From Lumbricus terrestris (taxonomy: Eukaryota; Annelida; Clitellata; Crassiclitellata; Lumbricidae), in contig OX457039.1 of NCBI GenBank assembly GCA_949752735.1, forward strand, positions 50,908,806 to 50,972,805: a stretch of DNA of 64,000 nucleotides, given 5' to 3'. The stretch's first letter is position 1. Every line of letters starts with the position of its first letter. Made by a program: the position numbers and the translations under genes. Below, one piece after another: positions 37,908-49,200 of the stretch. The notes under the pieces are model-generated. The model did no database searches, was not told the DNA's origin, and saw only the letters and a program-made list of their open reading frames with translations.

Positions 37908-39086
37908 CTAGATGTGTTACCCAGCGTTGCCCGGGAAATTTAGGGTTTTAAACACTACTCCACTGTGTTACCCATCGTTGACCGCTAAATTTCGGGTTTT
38001 CGCAAACCCTCCACCCCACCCCGCTTCCCAAAAAGCCAAACGTGACCCGCCCCTGCGGGGCGCTACGGAAATTATTACTGGGCGAGTATGACGTCATGCG
38101 AACTGTAGACTCTTTACTAAAGCGTTAGCGTGAGCGATTAGTGATGAAATCTGTCTTAAAACGCTAATAACTCTGGTTTTAAAGTGAATTAAACGCTGAA
38201 AATAGTTGCGTTGACCTTACAATTTGAGTAAGAATCAATTGCAAAAACTTTGGTAAACCGACGCTGTTTGATTTCCGATCCTACTTTGTTACGAAGAGTC
38301 AAAATCCGTACAAACAAACAGACATATGGAAAGAGACAAACTTTCGGAATTATAATCTATATTATAATTCCGAAATTCCATATGTTTGTTTGTTTGTTTG
38401 TTTGTTTGTACGCTTTTTGACTCTCCCCTGCAGAATAGGCTCGGAAATGAAACAGCGTCGGTTTATAAAAATTCTTGCAATCGATTCTTACCCAAATTAT
38501 AAGGTCATCGGAACTATTTTCAGGTTTTAACTCACTTTAAAACAAGAATTATTAGCGTTTCAAGACAGATTTCATCATTAATTGATAACGCTAGCACTTT
38601 GGTGAAGAGTCTACTCCGCATGACGTCATACCCGCCCAGTAATAATTTCCGTAGCGCCCCGCAGGGACGGGTTACGTTTGGCTTTTGGGGGAAGCGAGGT
38701 GGGGTGGAGGGTTGGCGAAAACCCGAAATTTAGCAGTCAACGATGGGTACCAGAGTGGAGTAGTTGTTAAAACCCTAAATTTCACTTTAGAACTCGAGTT
38801 ATTAGCGTTTTAAGACAGAAGCGTTTTAAAACAGATTTCATCGCTCACTCGTTGGTAAACAGTATCGAGCTTTAGTAAAGGAGTCTACAACCCGAATGAC
38901 GTCATACAAGCCCAGTAATAATTTCCGTAGCGCCCCGCAGGGGCGGTTTACGTTTTGCTTTTTGGGGAAGCGGGGTGGGGTAGAGGGTTGGCGAAAACCC
39001 CAAATTTAGCGGTCAACGTTGGGTACCACAGTGGAGTAGTGTTTGAAACCCTAAATTTCCCGGGCAACGCCGGGTTACACATCTAG
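37908..39086. mobile_element. Two inverted Helitron-type elements, head to head
   Basis: The right terminus reads CCCGGGCAACGCCGGGTTAC, then ACATCTAG|T. The left terminus is its reverse complement (A|CTAGATGTGTTACCCAGCG). A GC hairpin followed by CTAG before a T is the Helitron 3' end signature. The copies meet at about 38350-38375 in an AT palindrome (ATTATAATTCCG), with CATATGTTTGTTTG on one side and the inverse on the other. The right copy carries a second, direct copy of its 3' third (about 38780-39086). No Rep/helicase gene. Confidence 0.8.
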
Positions 39087-39718
39087 TATTAGATATGTTT
39101 GCGTTATATTTACTACGAACGCCGTTTACAATATGACTGATGTAACGCTTTCAACGGTATACTACGCAATCAATCGCTACACAGCATGTCATCACTGCAG
39201 TAGCCTATGTTGTTAAGCAGCTTTCAAGTTCAAGCAACGCGCATGGGCTGTTTCGGTCTTCCATATGAACACAAATGCCACACGCAACGAGGTCCAAAAC
39301 GCGCAGTAGGTGAACGTATGCATGCATGTACTTGATCACGCAGGTACATGTATGAATGTGTGCAATGTGTGTGTGTGTGCATCAATGTGTGTGGTGTATT
39401 CATCGTATGTTGTTTATCGACCAATTTTCAGACTCGGCGAGAATCCTTAATTACGCAGAAAAGTTATTCACGCATCGGCGTGTTCATTGATGCAGCGAAT
39501 AGATAAAGGCACGATTGCCAAACTATAGATAAAAGGCCTAAAGGCCTATAAAAGGTCTAAAAGGCCTAAACACGCCGTGTTCTTTGCAACGAATAAACAG
39601 CGGCTGCAGTAGTAAACCATATCGGGTCAGATTAGATCGCTTTGTTTAATTAAGAACAGTAATTGCAAATGTTCGTAGGCGCGTTATTATAGGCTACTCC
39701 TATTCCCCACCGCAGACA

Positions 39719-40587
39719 GCCCACACCAGTGTTATTTCAGTTATGGTTTTTCAGTTACAGTTTAAGTTACAGTTATCTATTTATTTATTTTTCAGTTACA
39801 GTTTCAGTTACAGTTAACTGCGATGAGATTTTTCAGTTTCAGTTACAGTTATTTCTTATTTTTCAGTTACAGTTTCAGTTACAGTTATTACATGTATATT
39901 CAAACGTCACAACTACTAAGACACTGATCACAGTCACACATATTGCGCAAAGTTCCCTGAAAGCACTCTCGACTTGCGTCTGAGCACTTTCGGCCTGCAA
40001 AACATTTTAAAGAAGTATTTTATATGTAAGTGCCTTTCATGACATGCCAACAGTGTCACTGTCAACATATTATAACTTACAATAAGAACAATGAAATTCA
40101 CATATGTTCACAAACCAAAAGATATCGAGTGAAACACCCATCAAAGTGATTAACCAACTTGTCATGTAATAGCAGAATTACAAATGTTATAGAAAGGCAG
40201 TAGTCAAACATACTACTATACTATACACTAAGGGGCAGTAAGGGCTCAACTAATGACTAGTTTCTCTTCATTGGTCCCATGTTCTTTAAAGGCATTTCTT
40301 GTTGGAGAGTGCAAGAGTGTCTGTTTGCATTTCATCTGTCTGCTCCTTAAATGGCTTCAATATTCTGGCTAGCTCTGCAAGTTGCACAAAAAGCACTTGT
40401 TTTATTTTCAAGTTAACTCCTTTTGATTCTTCAGTTATACAGTTATTGTTTTTCAGTTTCTATTACAGTTTCAGTTATTCAACATTTTTCAGTTTCAGTT
40501 ACAGTTACAGTTAACTGGCAAAGATTTTTCAGTTATTCTGCTATTTCAGTTACAGTTTCAGTTAATAGAAATAACACTGGCCCACAC
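39719..40587. mobile_element. hAT-type element with CAGTTA-repeat ends
   Basis: An 853-bp element (39727-40579) starts CAGTGTTATTTCAGTTA and ends with the inverse, AAATAACACTG. It is flanked by a perfect 8-bp duplication, GCCCACAC (39719-39726, 40580-40587). TTTCAGTTACAG repeats fill about 160 bp inside the left end and about 130 bp inside the right end, in the same orientation. The middle encodes no transposase. Confidence 0.9.
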
Positions 40588-40633
40588 GTAGACTCTCGTT
40601 TCGAGTTAAACAACATATGTCCTTCTTCACGAG

Positions 40634-40966
40634 TCTTTAATCAGGGGCGGATCCAGGGGCAATCCGACCATGCCCCCCCCCCATTTAGAAACTTCTTAAT
40701 TTTTTACCAGCTATTCTGGCTTGGAACGTTGACGTGCCCACCCCCATGATTAGTTCCGTAGGACCCTCCCCACGCCCACAAGGTCAGTCAAAGGTCATCA
40801 ACTATTTTGTCGGGTAAAATGGCATCTTTTCTTAGGAATTCGAGACAAATGACTAAATAAAAAGGTCGTCAGATTTTTCGGCGACCAAGACGAACATTTT
40901 TCCATGTCCCAAGATCGAAAATGTTGGCCCCCTTCAAAAATTTCTGTATCCGCCCTTGTATTTAAT
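40634..40966. mobile_element. hAT-type MITE, CAGGGGCGGAT termini
   Basis: The 317-bp element 40642-40958 begins CAGGGGCGGATCCAGGGG and ends CTGTATCCGCCCTTG. Flanks TCTTTAAT and TATTTAAT differ at one base. It is a relative of the copy at 3190-3592 and lies only 54 bp from the preceding hAT-type element. Confidence 0.85.
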
Positions 40967-41940
40967 TCATGTGATGAAAGAAGAGCTGATTATTTCTTCG
41001 ATTTCCCAAAGTCCTTCATTTAGTGTCTTGATACAGATACATGATATATATATATGTATAAAACACATGAGCATATATATATATATATATACGAACGTGT
41101 CCAACTACCTATATATAGTCTATACCTATAAACATATGTTTATAGGTATATATATCTGTGGATATATATCCACAACAAATAAACTCGTCCACTGAAAACT
41201 TGTCCCACCGATCGATCGATCACCAATATTACGCCATCCGAGTTCAAGCGTTCACTACTGCGCATGCGCACATGCATGAAGCTCATCGATATTGCATGCC
41301 TAACTTAATGAAGCTGTAGTATGCACAATGCGTGTGGATCGCACAGCAGTGCATGACGGTGGTGCATGGTGCTGCTTGGTGCACACGTAAAAACTGGAAT
41401 ACGTCCAATTTCAAGCTTATCGAGCTATCAACGCTATGTATATACATAATCTACGTCGGCATAGTATCTCTATTGCTTATAGCCTGTGATGTGCAGTTGA
41501 CGTTTTAATGGTGCTGATCTCGGATGATTATATGATGTCATCAGCGACTCTTGAACATTGATCTATTGAGTCTAAGGTGTGTAGGTTATAGATCATCTAT
41601 CTCCTATATTATGTTTAATCAAAAAGCCTATTTACATTTTACGAGTTTCATTGACGTTTCTCCGTATATACACGCGCACGTATGCACATGTGCATATATA
41701 CATTAACATATCAGAGATGCACTGAATTCGAATTGAATTCATCCATCCATACACCAGACACTTCTGTCATTAACTGTAAGTGTCATTAACTAAGTTTCCG
41801 TCAATGTCAAGATGCACGCTTCTCTTTATAGCTCGGCTATTACAGTGATTTCCACCGAGATCCGTAAAATTCCGTCTATATAGGAGAAAGGGTGGGAGGG
41901 TTGGAGGGTGGGAGGAAGGGTGGGAGGGATGGAAGGAGGG

Positions 41941-42039
41941 TGGGAGAGATGGTGGGATGGAGGGAGGGACGGAGGGAGGGATTGGCGGGGAACGGCCCGA
42001 ATCCTAAAATTCCCGGGCAACGACGGGTACCCCAGCTAG
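41941..42039 (+). mobile_element. Helitron-type 3' end fragment
   Basis: GGGAGGGATTGGCGGGGAAC leads to AAAATTCCCGGGCAACG, then ACGGGTACCCCAGCTAG. It matches the terminus at 58434-58503. Upstream it degrades into a GGGAGGGT-type G-rich repeat (41880-41970). Confidence 0.7.
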
Positions 42040-42259
42040 AAATTATATAATGCGATAACCAAATTAATATTGCGCAAGGATTTTAAGGTAGGCATGCATA
42101 TACGTAGATACGTGTGTATACGTGTTCGTCTGTATGTATGGGTGTGTAACTGTGTATGTATATGTACGTAACCTATACGATCACTCAGGAGGAAACCGTG
42201 GCTTCGAGAATAAATGCGATGATAAGCCAACAATAACATCAGCACCGACGGCTACACTA

Positions 42260-42430
42260 TACGGTCACCATGGCAACATCCGTCCACGTCGTCATCGTAA
42301 CCACTGGCATAATGAGGAACACAACAATGGTCGTCATCTATACTGTCATCAGACGCATCATCATCACCATCATCCATGTCAACATCATCATCATTATGAT
42401 AATCGTCATCATAGTCGCGATGTCATCAGA
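42260..42430. repeat. CAT/CGTCAT trinucleotide-like run
   Basis: Imperfect ATC repeats. The open frames across it are repeat translations. Confidence 0.7.
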
Positions 42431-42791
42431 TCCATTGCTATCGGTAGATATTGTTACTTGCGATAAAATATACTGTATATGCGGGATTGATCTGAACTCT
42501 CTTCAATGGCGTCATAGGAGCCACGTATATATACGATGACATCTTTTATGTATAGTCTTTGGCTAAACTGCTGCCACCTAACGTCTGCAGATTTACTTCT
42601 ACGCACAACGCAGTCTGAGTCGTCGACTTGAACATGGTGGCGTAGACTCTATAAATAAACCAATTAAGCGCGTCGGCATCAGAAGTGAGAGACGCGGTTT
42701 CTGGTGCGTATAAGACATGTATGCAGGAGATATATGAGAGGAAGAGGAAGGAGTAGGTGGAGTGGGATTTGGATGCGGAGCAAGCAGTGCT

Positions 42792-43165
42792 GGAAAAAGA
42801 AGAGGAGGAGAAAGAGGAGGAGGAGAAAGAATAAGAAGGACGAGGAAGTGAAAGTGGAGGAGGAGAAGGAGGAGGAGGAGGAGGAAGAGGAGGAGGAGGA
42901 GGAGGAAGAGGAGAAGGAGGAAGATGAGAAGAAGGACGAGGAGGAAGAGAAGGAGGAGGAAGAAAAGGAGCAGGAGGAAGAGGAGAAGAAGAAGGACGAG
43001 GAGGAGGTAGAGGAGGAGCAGGAGGAGGAGGAGGAGGAGGAGAAGATGAAGAAGAAGAAGGACGAGGAGGAGAAAGAGGAGCAGGAGGAGGAGGAGAAGA
43101 AGAAGAAGAAGACGAGGAGGTGGAAGAAGAGGAGGAGGAGAAGGAGGAGAAGGGAACGAGACGGT
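42792..43165. repeat. 370-bp polypurine tract
   Basis: The plus strand is nearly pure A/G (GGAGGAGGAGAA-type words, with GACGAGGAGG punctuation). Open frames on both strands (Glu/Lys-rich and Leu/Ser-rich) are by-products. Confidence 0.95.
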
Positions 43166-43179
43166 AGACAGGGATGGAT

Positions 43180-44300
43180 AAAGGCGGAGGCGGAAGAAGA
43201 AAGACATTACGTCTGAGGAGAAGTATGGCTACATGGACTCGTTAGGGCTGGCATTTCATTTGATGCATTCGACGGCAGAAGAAAGAGACAACTGGAGAGA
43301 TTAGGGAAGAAAGAGATGGTCGGCAATTGAAGCGAAAGGGAAGATATAAAGAGAGAAAGGAGAGGAAGAGGTACGGACCAACGGACGGACTGATCATCAG
43401 CCAGAATCTGTCCCTTGTGGTCAATTCCTGCACTCTGATGTCTGAAGCGAAAACCGCCAGAGGTCATCAAGTGCATTTCAGTTCCTATACATATATAATA
43501 CTGTAGGTATCGGTTTATTGGCTTACACTACATGTAACTTACACACGCCGACCTTTATCGAACACATGAATGCGGATCATGATGATCCATGCATCGATAC
43601 AGTGCACGTGACTATATAAGCGTTCGCGGCTCACTGTTAATTCTCATGTTGCAGCTTGTGGCAAAAGCAAGCGGATAATTATTCTTACACACGTTCAGTT
43701 GATTTTAAGACATTTCGTGGATGGTTTCGTGGCATTTATTTTATCTAGCGAATCCAAGATCTCGGTATTATCTTTTATTATGATAATCAATTTGACGTCT
43801 GAAAATTTTGACGATAGTAGATTTAAAATGACAACGATATTATCATAGCCATTGTGGTTACAGAATTTAGTTTTATTCTATAAAGTATGCGAATCTTTTA
43901 TTGTTGAATACCATGAGCATTGAGCATGTATGTAGATCTATTAGGTCTACTTAGCAGACTCGTCTATTCATCATTTAGTTATGCGCCAATTTTAATTTCG
44001 GCCGAATTACATATTATATAGTCTAACTGAACAGTTAAGATTTCCGATGAAAATGATGAGCGCAGAAGCACAGCATGCATGCAGAGCTTTTATTTGTACG
44101 TTCGTGAGTTTCCTACGCATACACAATCACATACTATAGGCCTATTAGTAATCACTTTTGTTATCGATCGCCTACTGCGCCATGACATAATCGTGCAATG
44201 TCGTTCATGCAAAAGTCTAGCACACGGATCGTCACATACACATAATTATTGATCCCATTGCCTTCGTCTCGTTTCCTTCCTCACTTCCTTCAATTGCCAA
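43180..44300. other. Region with no recognised gene
   Basis: Unique-looking, AT-rich. A CTATATAAG at about 43612 preceded by GTGCACGTG could be a TATA box with an E-box, but no gene follows that I can identify. Confidence 0.35.
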
Positions 44301-44383
44301 TCAATCATTTCTCCTACATTGGCTCTATCCTTCCATCCATCTGTTCACCTGTTCGTATGCGGCGGTATGCATCCATCTTCATT

Positions 44384-45046
44384 GCAGATGGCAGAAGATG
44401 AAGTAGCGTTTGTCGTTGAACGGAAAGATGGAGGCATACGAACAGGTGAACAGACGGATGTACGTATAAATCCATCTGTTCGTATGCCTCCATCCATCTG
44501 TTCACATATTCGCAAACCTCCATCCATCTGTTCACATATTCGCAAACCTCCATCCATCTGTTCACATGTTCGTATACCTCCATCCATCTGTTCACATATT
44601 CGTATACCTCCATCCATCTGTTCACATGTTCGTATACCTCCATCCATCTGTTCACATATTCGTATACCTCCATCCATCTGTTCACATGTTCGTATACCTC
44701 CATCCATCTGTTCACCTGTTAGCATGCCTCCATCCATCTGTTCACCTGTTCGTATGCCTCCATCCATCTGTTCACCTGTTCGTATTTCTTCATCTATCTG
44801 TTCACCTGTTCGTATGCCTCCATCCATCTGTTCACCTGTTCGTATTTCTTCATCTATCTGTTCACCTGTTCGTATGCCTCCATCCATCTGTTCACCTGTT
44901 CGTATGCCTCCATCCATCTGTTCACCTGTTCGTATTTCTTCATCTATCTGTTCACCTGTTCGTATGCCTCCATCCATCTGTTCACCTGTTCGTATTTCTT
45001 CATCTATCTGTTCACCTGTTCGTATGCCTCCATCCATCTGTTCACC
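44384..45046. repeat. 30-bp satellite array, left half, with inverted cap
   Basis: About 19 units of 30 bp (CATCCATCTGTTCACCTGTT plus 10 bp) run from 44471 to 45046. Alternating variants (ACATG/ACATA; GCCTCCATCC/TTCTTCATCT) make 60-bp higher-order units in places. The left end carries an inverted cap, 44384-44421, which is the reverse complement of 52895-52932 at the far end of the right half. Confidence 0.95.
45042..45046. other. LTR-element target-site duplication, left
   Basis: TCACC abuts the LTR at 45047 and is repeated at 52447-52451. Confidence 0.9.
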
Positions 45047-45621
45047 TGTCAACCTCCAATTGACCTTCAAAGTTTACTCCAGTTTTTTCCTTGTGTTCAG
45101 TAGCGCCGCCTACGCCGAACCTAGTCACTGTACTTCGATATCTAAAGCTAGTGTATAAGTTTCTAAAGTTCTTAACTTGTTCAATTACAACAAAGCTCTG
45201 TTTCTTGTATTTTCTTCTTCTTTCATAACAACGCAAATAATACAACAATGCATCCACGACGACAAACGCTTGAATTCAACGACAGCAACGCAACTATTAT
45301 TATCTAACTCCACTGTTCTCTAAAACGTCTTCTATTCTCTACTACCAACTCCTTCTTCTACTACTTATCTCCTTGTCTGGGCGTACACTCTTCCCCTTGC
45401 CGCTCTGTCCTTCTATCTGCCTCTCTCCGTCTATCTGTCCGTCTGTCTGCCTATCTCTCTCTCTCTCTCTCTCTCTCTCCGGCGACGGTCGGCCGAGCCG
45501 CGCCAACTTTCCCGCCAGTCTGTCACCTGCAGGCCTAACTGTCTAGACGCTGACCTTGAGCTGGTCTATTCGTACGCCTAAACATCAACTGACCACATAG
45601 ACTATACAAAATTAGCTCACA
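45047..45621 (-). repeat. 3' LTR of the GMR1-like element
   Basis: 575 bp. On the element's strand it starts TGTGAGCTAATTTTG and ends GGAGGTTGACA. A (CT)n stretch at about 45451-45478 is one unit longer than in the other LTR. The 71-codon open frame inside is present in both LTRs and is not a gene. Confidence 0.95.
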
Positions 45622-45624
45622 TTA

Positions 45625-45640
45625 CCTTCCTCCTTTCTTT
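45625..45640 (-). other. Polypurine tract (plus-strand primer)
   Basis: AAAGAAAGGAGGAAGG on the element strand, three bases before the 3' LTR. This is where RNase H leaves the primer for second-strand DNA synthesis. Confidence 0.85.
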
Positions 45641-45734
45641 TAAAGAGAGCTAATTATCTATAAAAATTAGCGAACGTACCTTAACTAAACAATGCAAATA
45701 GTCCATAACATAATACGTCATAAAATATCTTACA

Positions 45735-46290
45735 CTACAATCTAGACAGACAATCAGCTACTACATTCAATTTACCTTTCTTATAGTTCAACAGAATGTC
45801 AAAATTTTGCAATGATAAAGACCATCTGACTAATTTAGCAGATTTCGACATTGATTCAGTCAAATAAACTAAAGGATTATGGTCTGTAAACACATTGATT
45901 TTAGAACCAATAAGAATTTCTTTCAACTTGTTTAAAGCCCATATGATTGCATAGGCTTCCTTCTCAATCGTCGCCCACCTCCTCTGAGTATCTGTCAGCT
46001 TCTGACTGATAAATGAAACGGGACGTTCAATCCCTTCCTCGTCCACCTGGGACAGTACAGCTCCCACAGCAAAATCACTGCTATCACAGTACAAATTAAA
46101 TGGTTTCCCAACCTCAAACATATATAGAATCACATTTGATAAGACAATCTGTTTAAGGGAATCAAAAGATTTCTGATGTGCATCAGTCCAAACAATGTTA
46201 TCAGGTACTTTCTTGCTGGTCAAGTCTGTCAATGGTTTAGCAATTTCAGCAAAATTACAAATAAACTGTAAAACCCAAAAAATCCTAAGA
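45735..46290 (-). CDS. RNase H domain of the GMR1-like element, frame-shifted
   Basis: The frame holds an RT-type RNase H (FNLYCDSSDFAVGAVLSQ, ATIEKEAYAIIWALNKL, VFTDHNPLVYL, with the catalytic D, E and D) and ends ...ADCLSRL. It is in the -1 frame relative to the end of the large pol frame, and the two overlap near 46229-46290. It would degrade the RNA strand during reverse transcription. The first ATG-like start is not meaningful because it should be read as part of pol. Confidence 0.85.
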
Positions 46291-49200
46291 CTTGCTTCAC
46301 TTCCTTCCTGGTTTCAGGTTTCTTCAAATTAATTAAACTGTCAATCCTGTCTGGATTCATCATCTTCTTCCCTGATCCTATGAGGTGACCGATGAACTTC
46401 ACCTCACTCTTACCAAACACACATTTCTTCAAGTTCAATGTTACATTATGTAGTCTTATTTGTTTCAAGAATAATTCCAAATGTCTTAAATGAATGTCCC
46501 AATCATTCGAATGCACTGCAATGTCATCAACATAAGGTTCAGTAAAATCATGAATCGGTTGCAAGATCATATTTATCGCTTTTACAAAAGTCCGTCCAGA
46601 GTTAATCATTCCAAACGGAACACGCGTAAATTCATACAGTCCATTATGTGTAACAAACGCAGTCTTCCATTGGTCACTCTTTTTCACAGGACAAGTCCAA
46701 TATGCACTGCGACAGTCCATAACAGAAATGAACTTGGATTTTCCAACTTTGCTCAAGACATCGTTGACGATTGGCATAGGATATCGGCAGTTTTCAGTAA
46801 AAGAGTTAATGTATCTGTAGTCACAAGCCAATCTCAAGGATCCATTCTTCTTTTTGACAATGACAAGTGGACTTGCCATTCTGCTTGACGATGGTTGAAT
46901 GATGTTTTCTTTCAGCATCTCTTGTATTTGTTTTTCCACTTCTGCTCGGTATATTAATGGTATTCGATATGCCACGAATTCTTTTTCTCGAAAGTCTGGT
47001 CTCAGCACCACTTCGTGTTCTACTAATGTACATAGTCCAGGTTGGTCTGAAAATCTGTCTGCATATCGATTCAGTACATCAAGTAATTGTTTCTGCTGTT
47101 CGCTGGTCAGATGTCCAATTTGTTCGTAATCCAATTGAAGTGACTTCTGTTTTGTCTCTGAATAGTCTTCCTTCAGCGGTATTTCTACCACTGATCCAAA
47201 TTCGTCATCCTCTTCCACGATCAGACCACAAGACAATGTTCTCGTAATGAACTTCCTCATCTTGTTAGCATGAATAATCCGTCGACCGTTTTCGTTCATG
47301 TCCACCAGATACGAATATTTGGATCTTCTTTGCAGGACCGTGCATGGACCATGCCATCGGGAGATCAATTTATTGGTTGACGTTGGATACAGCACGATGA
47401 CGTTCTCTCCTGGCTCGAATTCTTTATCTTTTGCTCTTTTGTTGTATTGACTGGCGTACTGTTTTTGCTTTTCTTCAGCACAGCTCTCGGCGAATGTCAA
47501 GGCCTTTTCCATGTCTGCTCTTAAATTCTTCAGGTACTTTGCCGGTTGTACTCCAATGTTCGGTGGTAGATTTATTTCTTTGGTCCAGCTTTCTTTAAGG
47601 ATGGTGAGTGGCCCTCTCGGCAACTTTCCATAGACCAGCAAATACGGTGCCACTCCTGTAGTTGCATTAGGCACTTCTCTCAATGCCCAGACTGTAAATG
47701 GAATAATTTTATGCCACTGTCTCGGATTTTCCACAACGACATGATGAATCATTTTCTTGAACGTTTGATTCCATCTCTCCACCAATCCTGCCGCTTCTGG
47801 ATGTCCTGGCGAATCGAATCGAGGACAACATCCCATCAGTTTCAGAAATTCTCTTGTTAGACTGGCTGTAAAATTCGTCCCTCTATCGCTCGTGATTACT
47901 GACGGAACTCCCACATCCATGAACAGCTTCATCAAAGCTTCGCATACAGCCTTAGCGGTCAATGACTTCATCAAGAATATTGTCGGCCATCTTGTACACG
48001 AGTCCACGATGCACAAACAATACTTATGCCCTGCTGCTGAAGTCGGTTCGATTGGTCCTACGACGTCCATGGTCATTCTTCTGAACGGTACATCCTCTCT
48101 TGGTATTGGTGTAATCGGCACTCGATCCATCACCAAACTTTGTGCTTTCAACTGACACTTCTCACAGGACTTGCAGAACTTCACCACATCTCTACGCATT
48201 CTTGGCCATACAAAGGACAACTTGATACGTTCCCTTGTCTTCTCTTCTCCCAAGTGTCCGCCAAATACTGACTCATGTGCCAATTCCATCACCTGAATTC
48301 TTCTTTCCTTCGGCAACACCAACTGATACACCAACTGGTCCAACATTTGATGCTTCTTATACATCAACCCATTCACCACACTAAACTCTGATCCTTTGTC
48401 TTCAGCTATCTTCCACCACGACCTCAGTGACTCGTCATTTCTCTGCTGCTCTTCAAATTTCTTTGCGTCTGCCAATTGTCTTTCATCACTCGTATTCTCG
48501 ACAAACAAATCCCTCATACTCGTGTCTATTTCACCATCACTCTCAGAATCATCATCATTATCACGTTCACATGCAACCATCTCTTCTTCAATTTCATTGT
48601 TTCCGGATGTTATTCCTTCTTCTTCTTCTTGAACGCTTTGTTCATCATCGCTTTCTGTGTCCTCATCTAGCAAACTTTCATTTGACTTTTCCTCTTCTCC
48701 TTCTTCCACTTCTCTTCTCCGACTCTGTGCTCTTGTAGTCACATTCGCTTGCAATTCTCCTTGTAATACATTCACTGGTGGAACCTCTTTCAGTTCTGCG
48801 ATTATCTCTGGATGCAGCAAGAACTTTTCTTTGTTATCTTTGCACAAGACTGCCGGAATGCTGGCACACACCAAGGTTAAATATGGCGCGATATTTACTC
48901 CCTTGTCTTTCAAATCTCCTCCTTCGTTATGACAACTCATCCGCACTTCGATTTTCACCAACTTAGCTGGAATGGGTTCTCCAGCCACACATTGCAAATG
49001 TACTCTGCCAATTTCTTCCACTGTCGCTCCTTTCAACAATTCCTCATTGATTACTGGAATCTCAGTACCAGAGTCAATCAGCGCTCTGACTTGCACGGGA
49101 TGACAACTGTCATCATTTCCACGTATCTCTACATTGACATGCTGTAGTAAAGACTTCTTCGTACGTTGACATTCATCTTTGCTTTCTGTTTCTCGACCAG

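Noticed and set aside
42599..43216. Leucine-rich and Glu/Lys-rich frames
   Set aside because: Read from a polypurine/polypyrimidine tract.
44319..45158. Frames with PPSICSPVRM and GEQMDGGIRT repeats
   Set aside because: Translations of the 30-bp satellite (a multiple of three, so open in several frames). They continue into the LTR and are interrupted by the retrotransposon.
45042..45257. 71-codon frame inside the LTR, repeated at 51848-52084
   Set aside because: Present twice only because LTRs are duplicated. No homology, and it crosses the LTR boundary into unrelated sequence.
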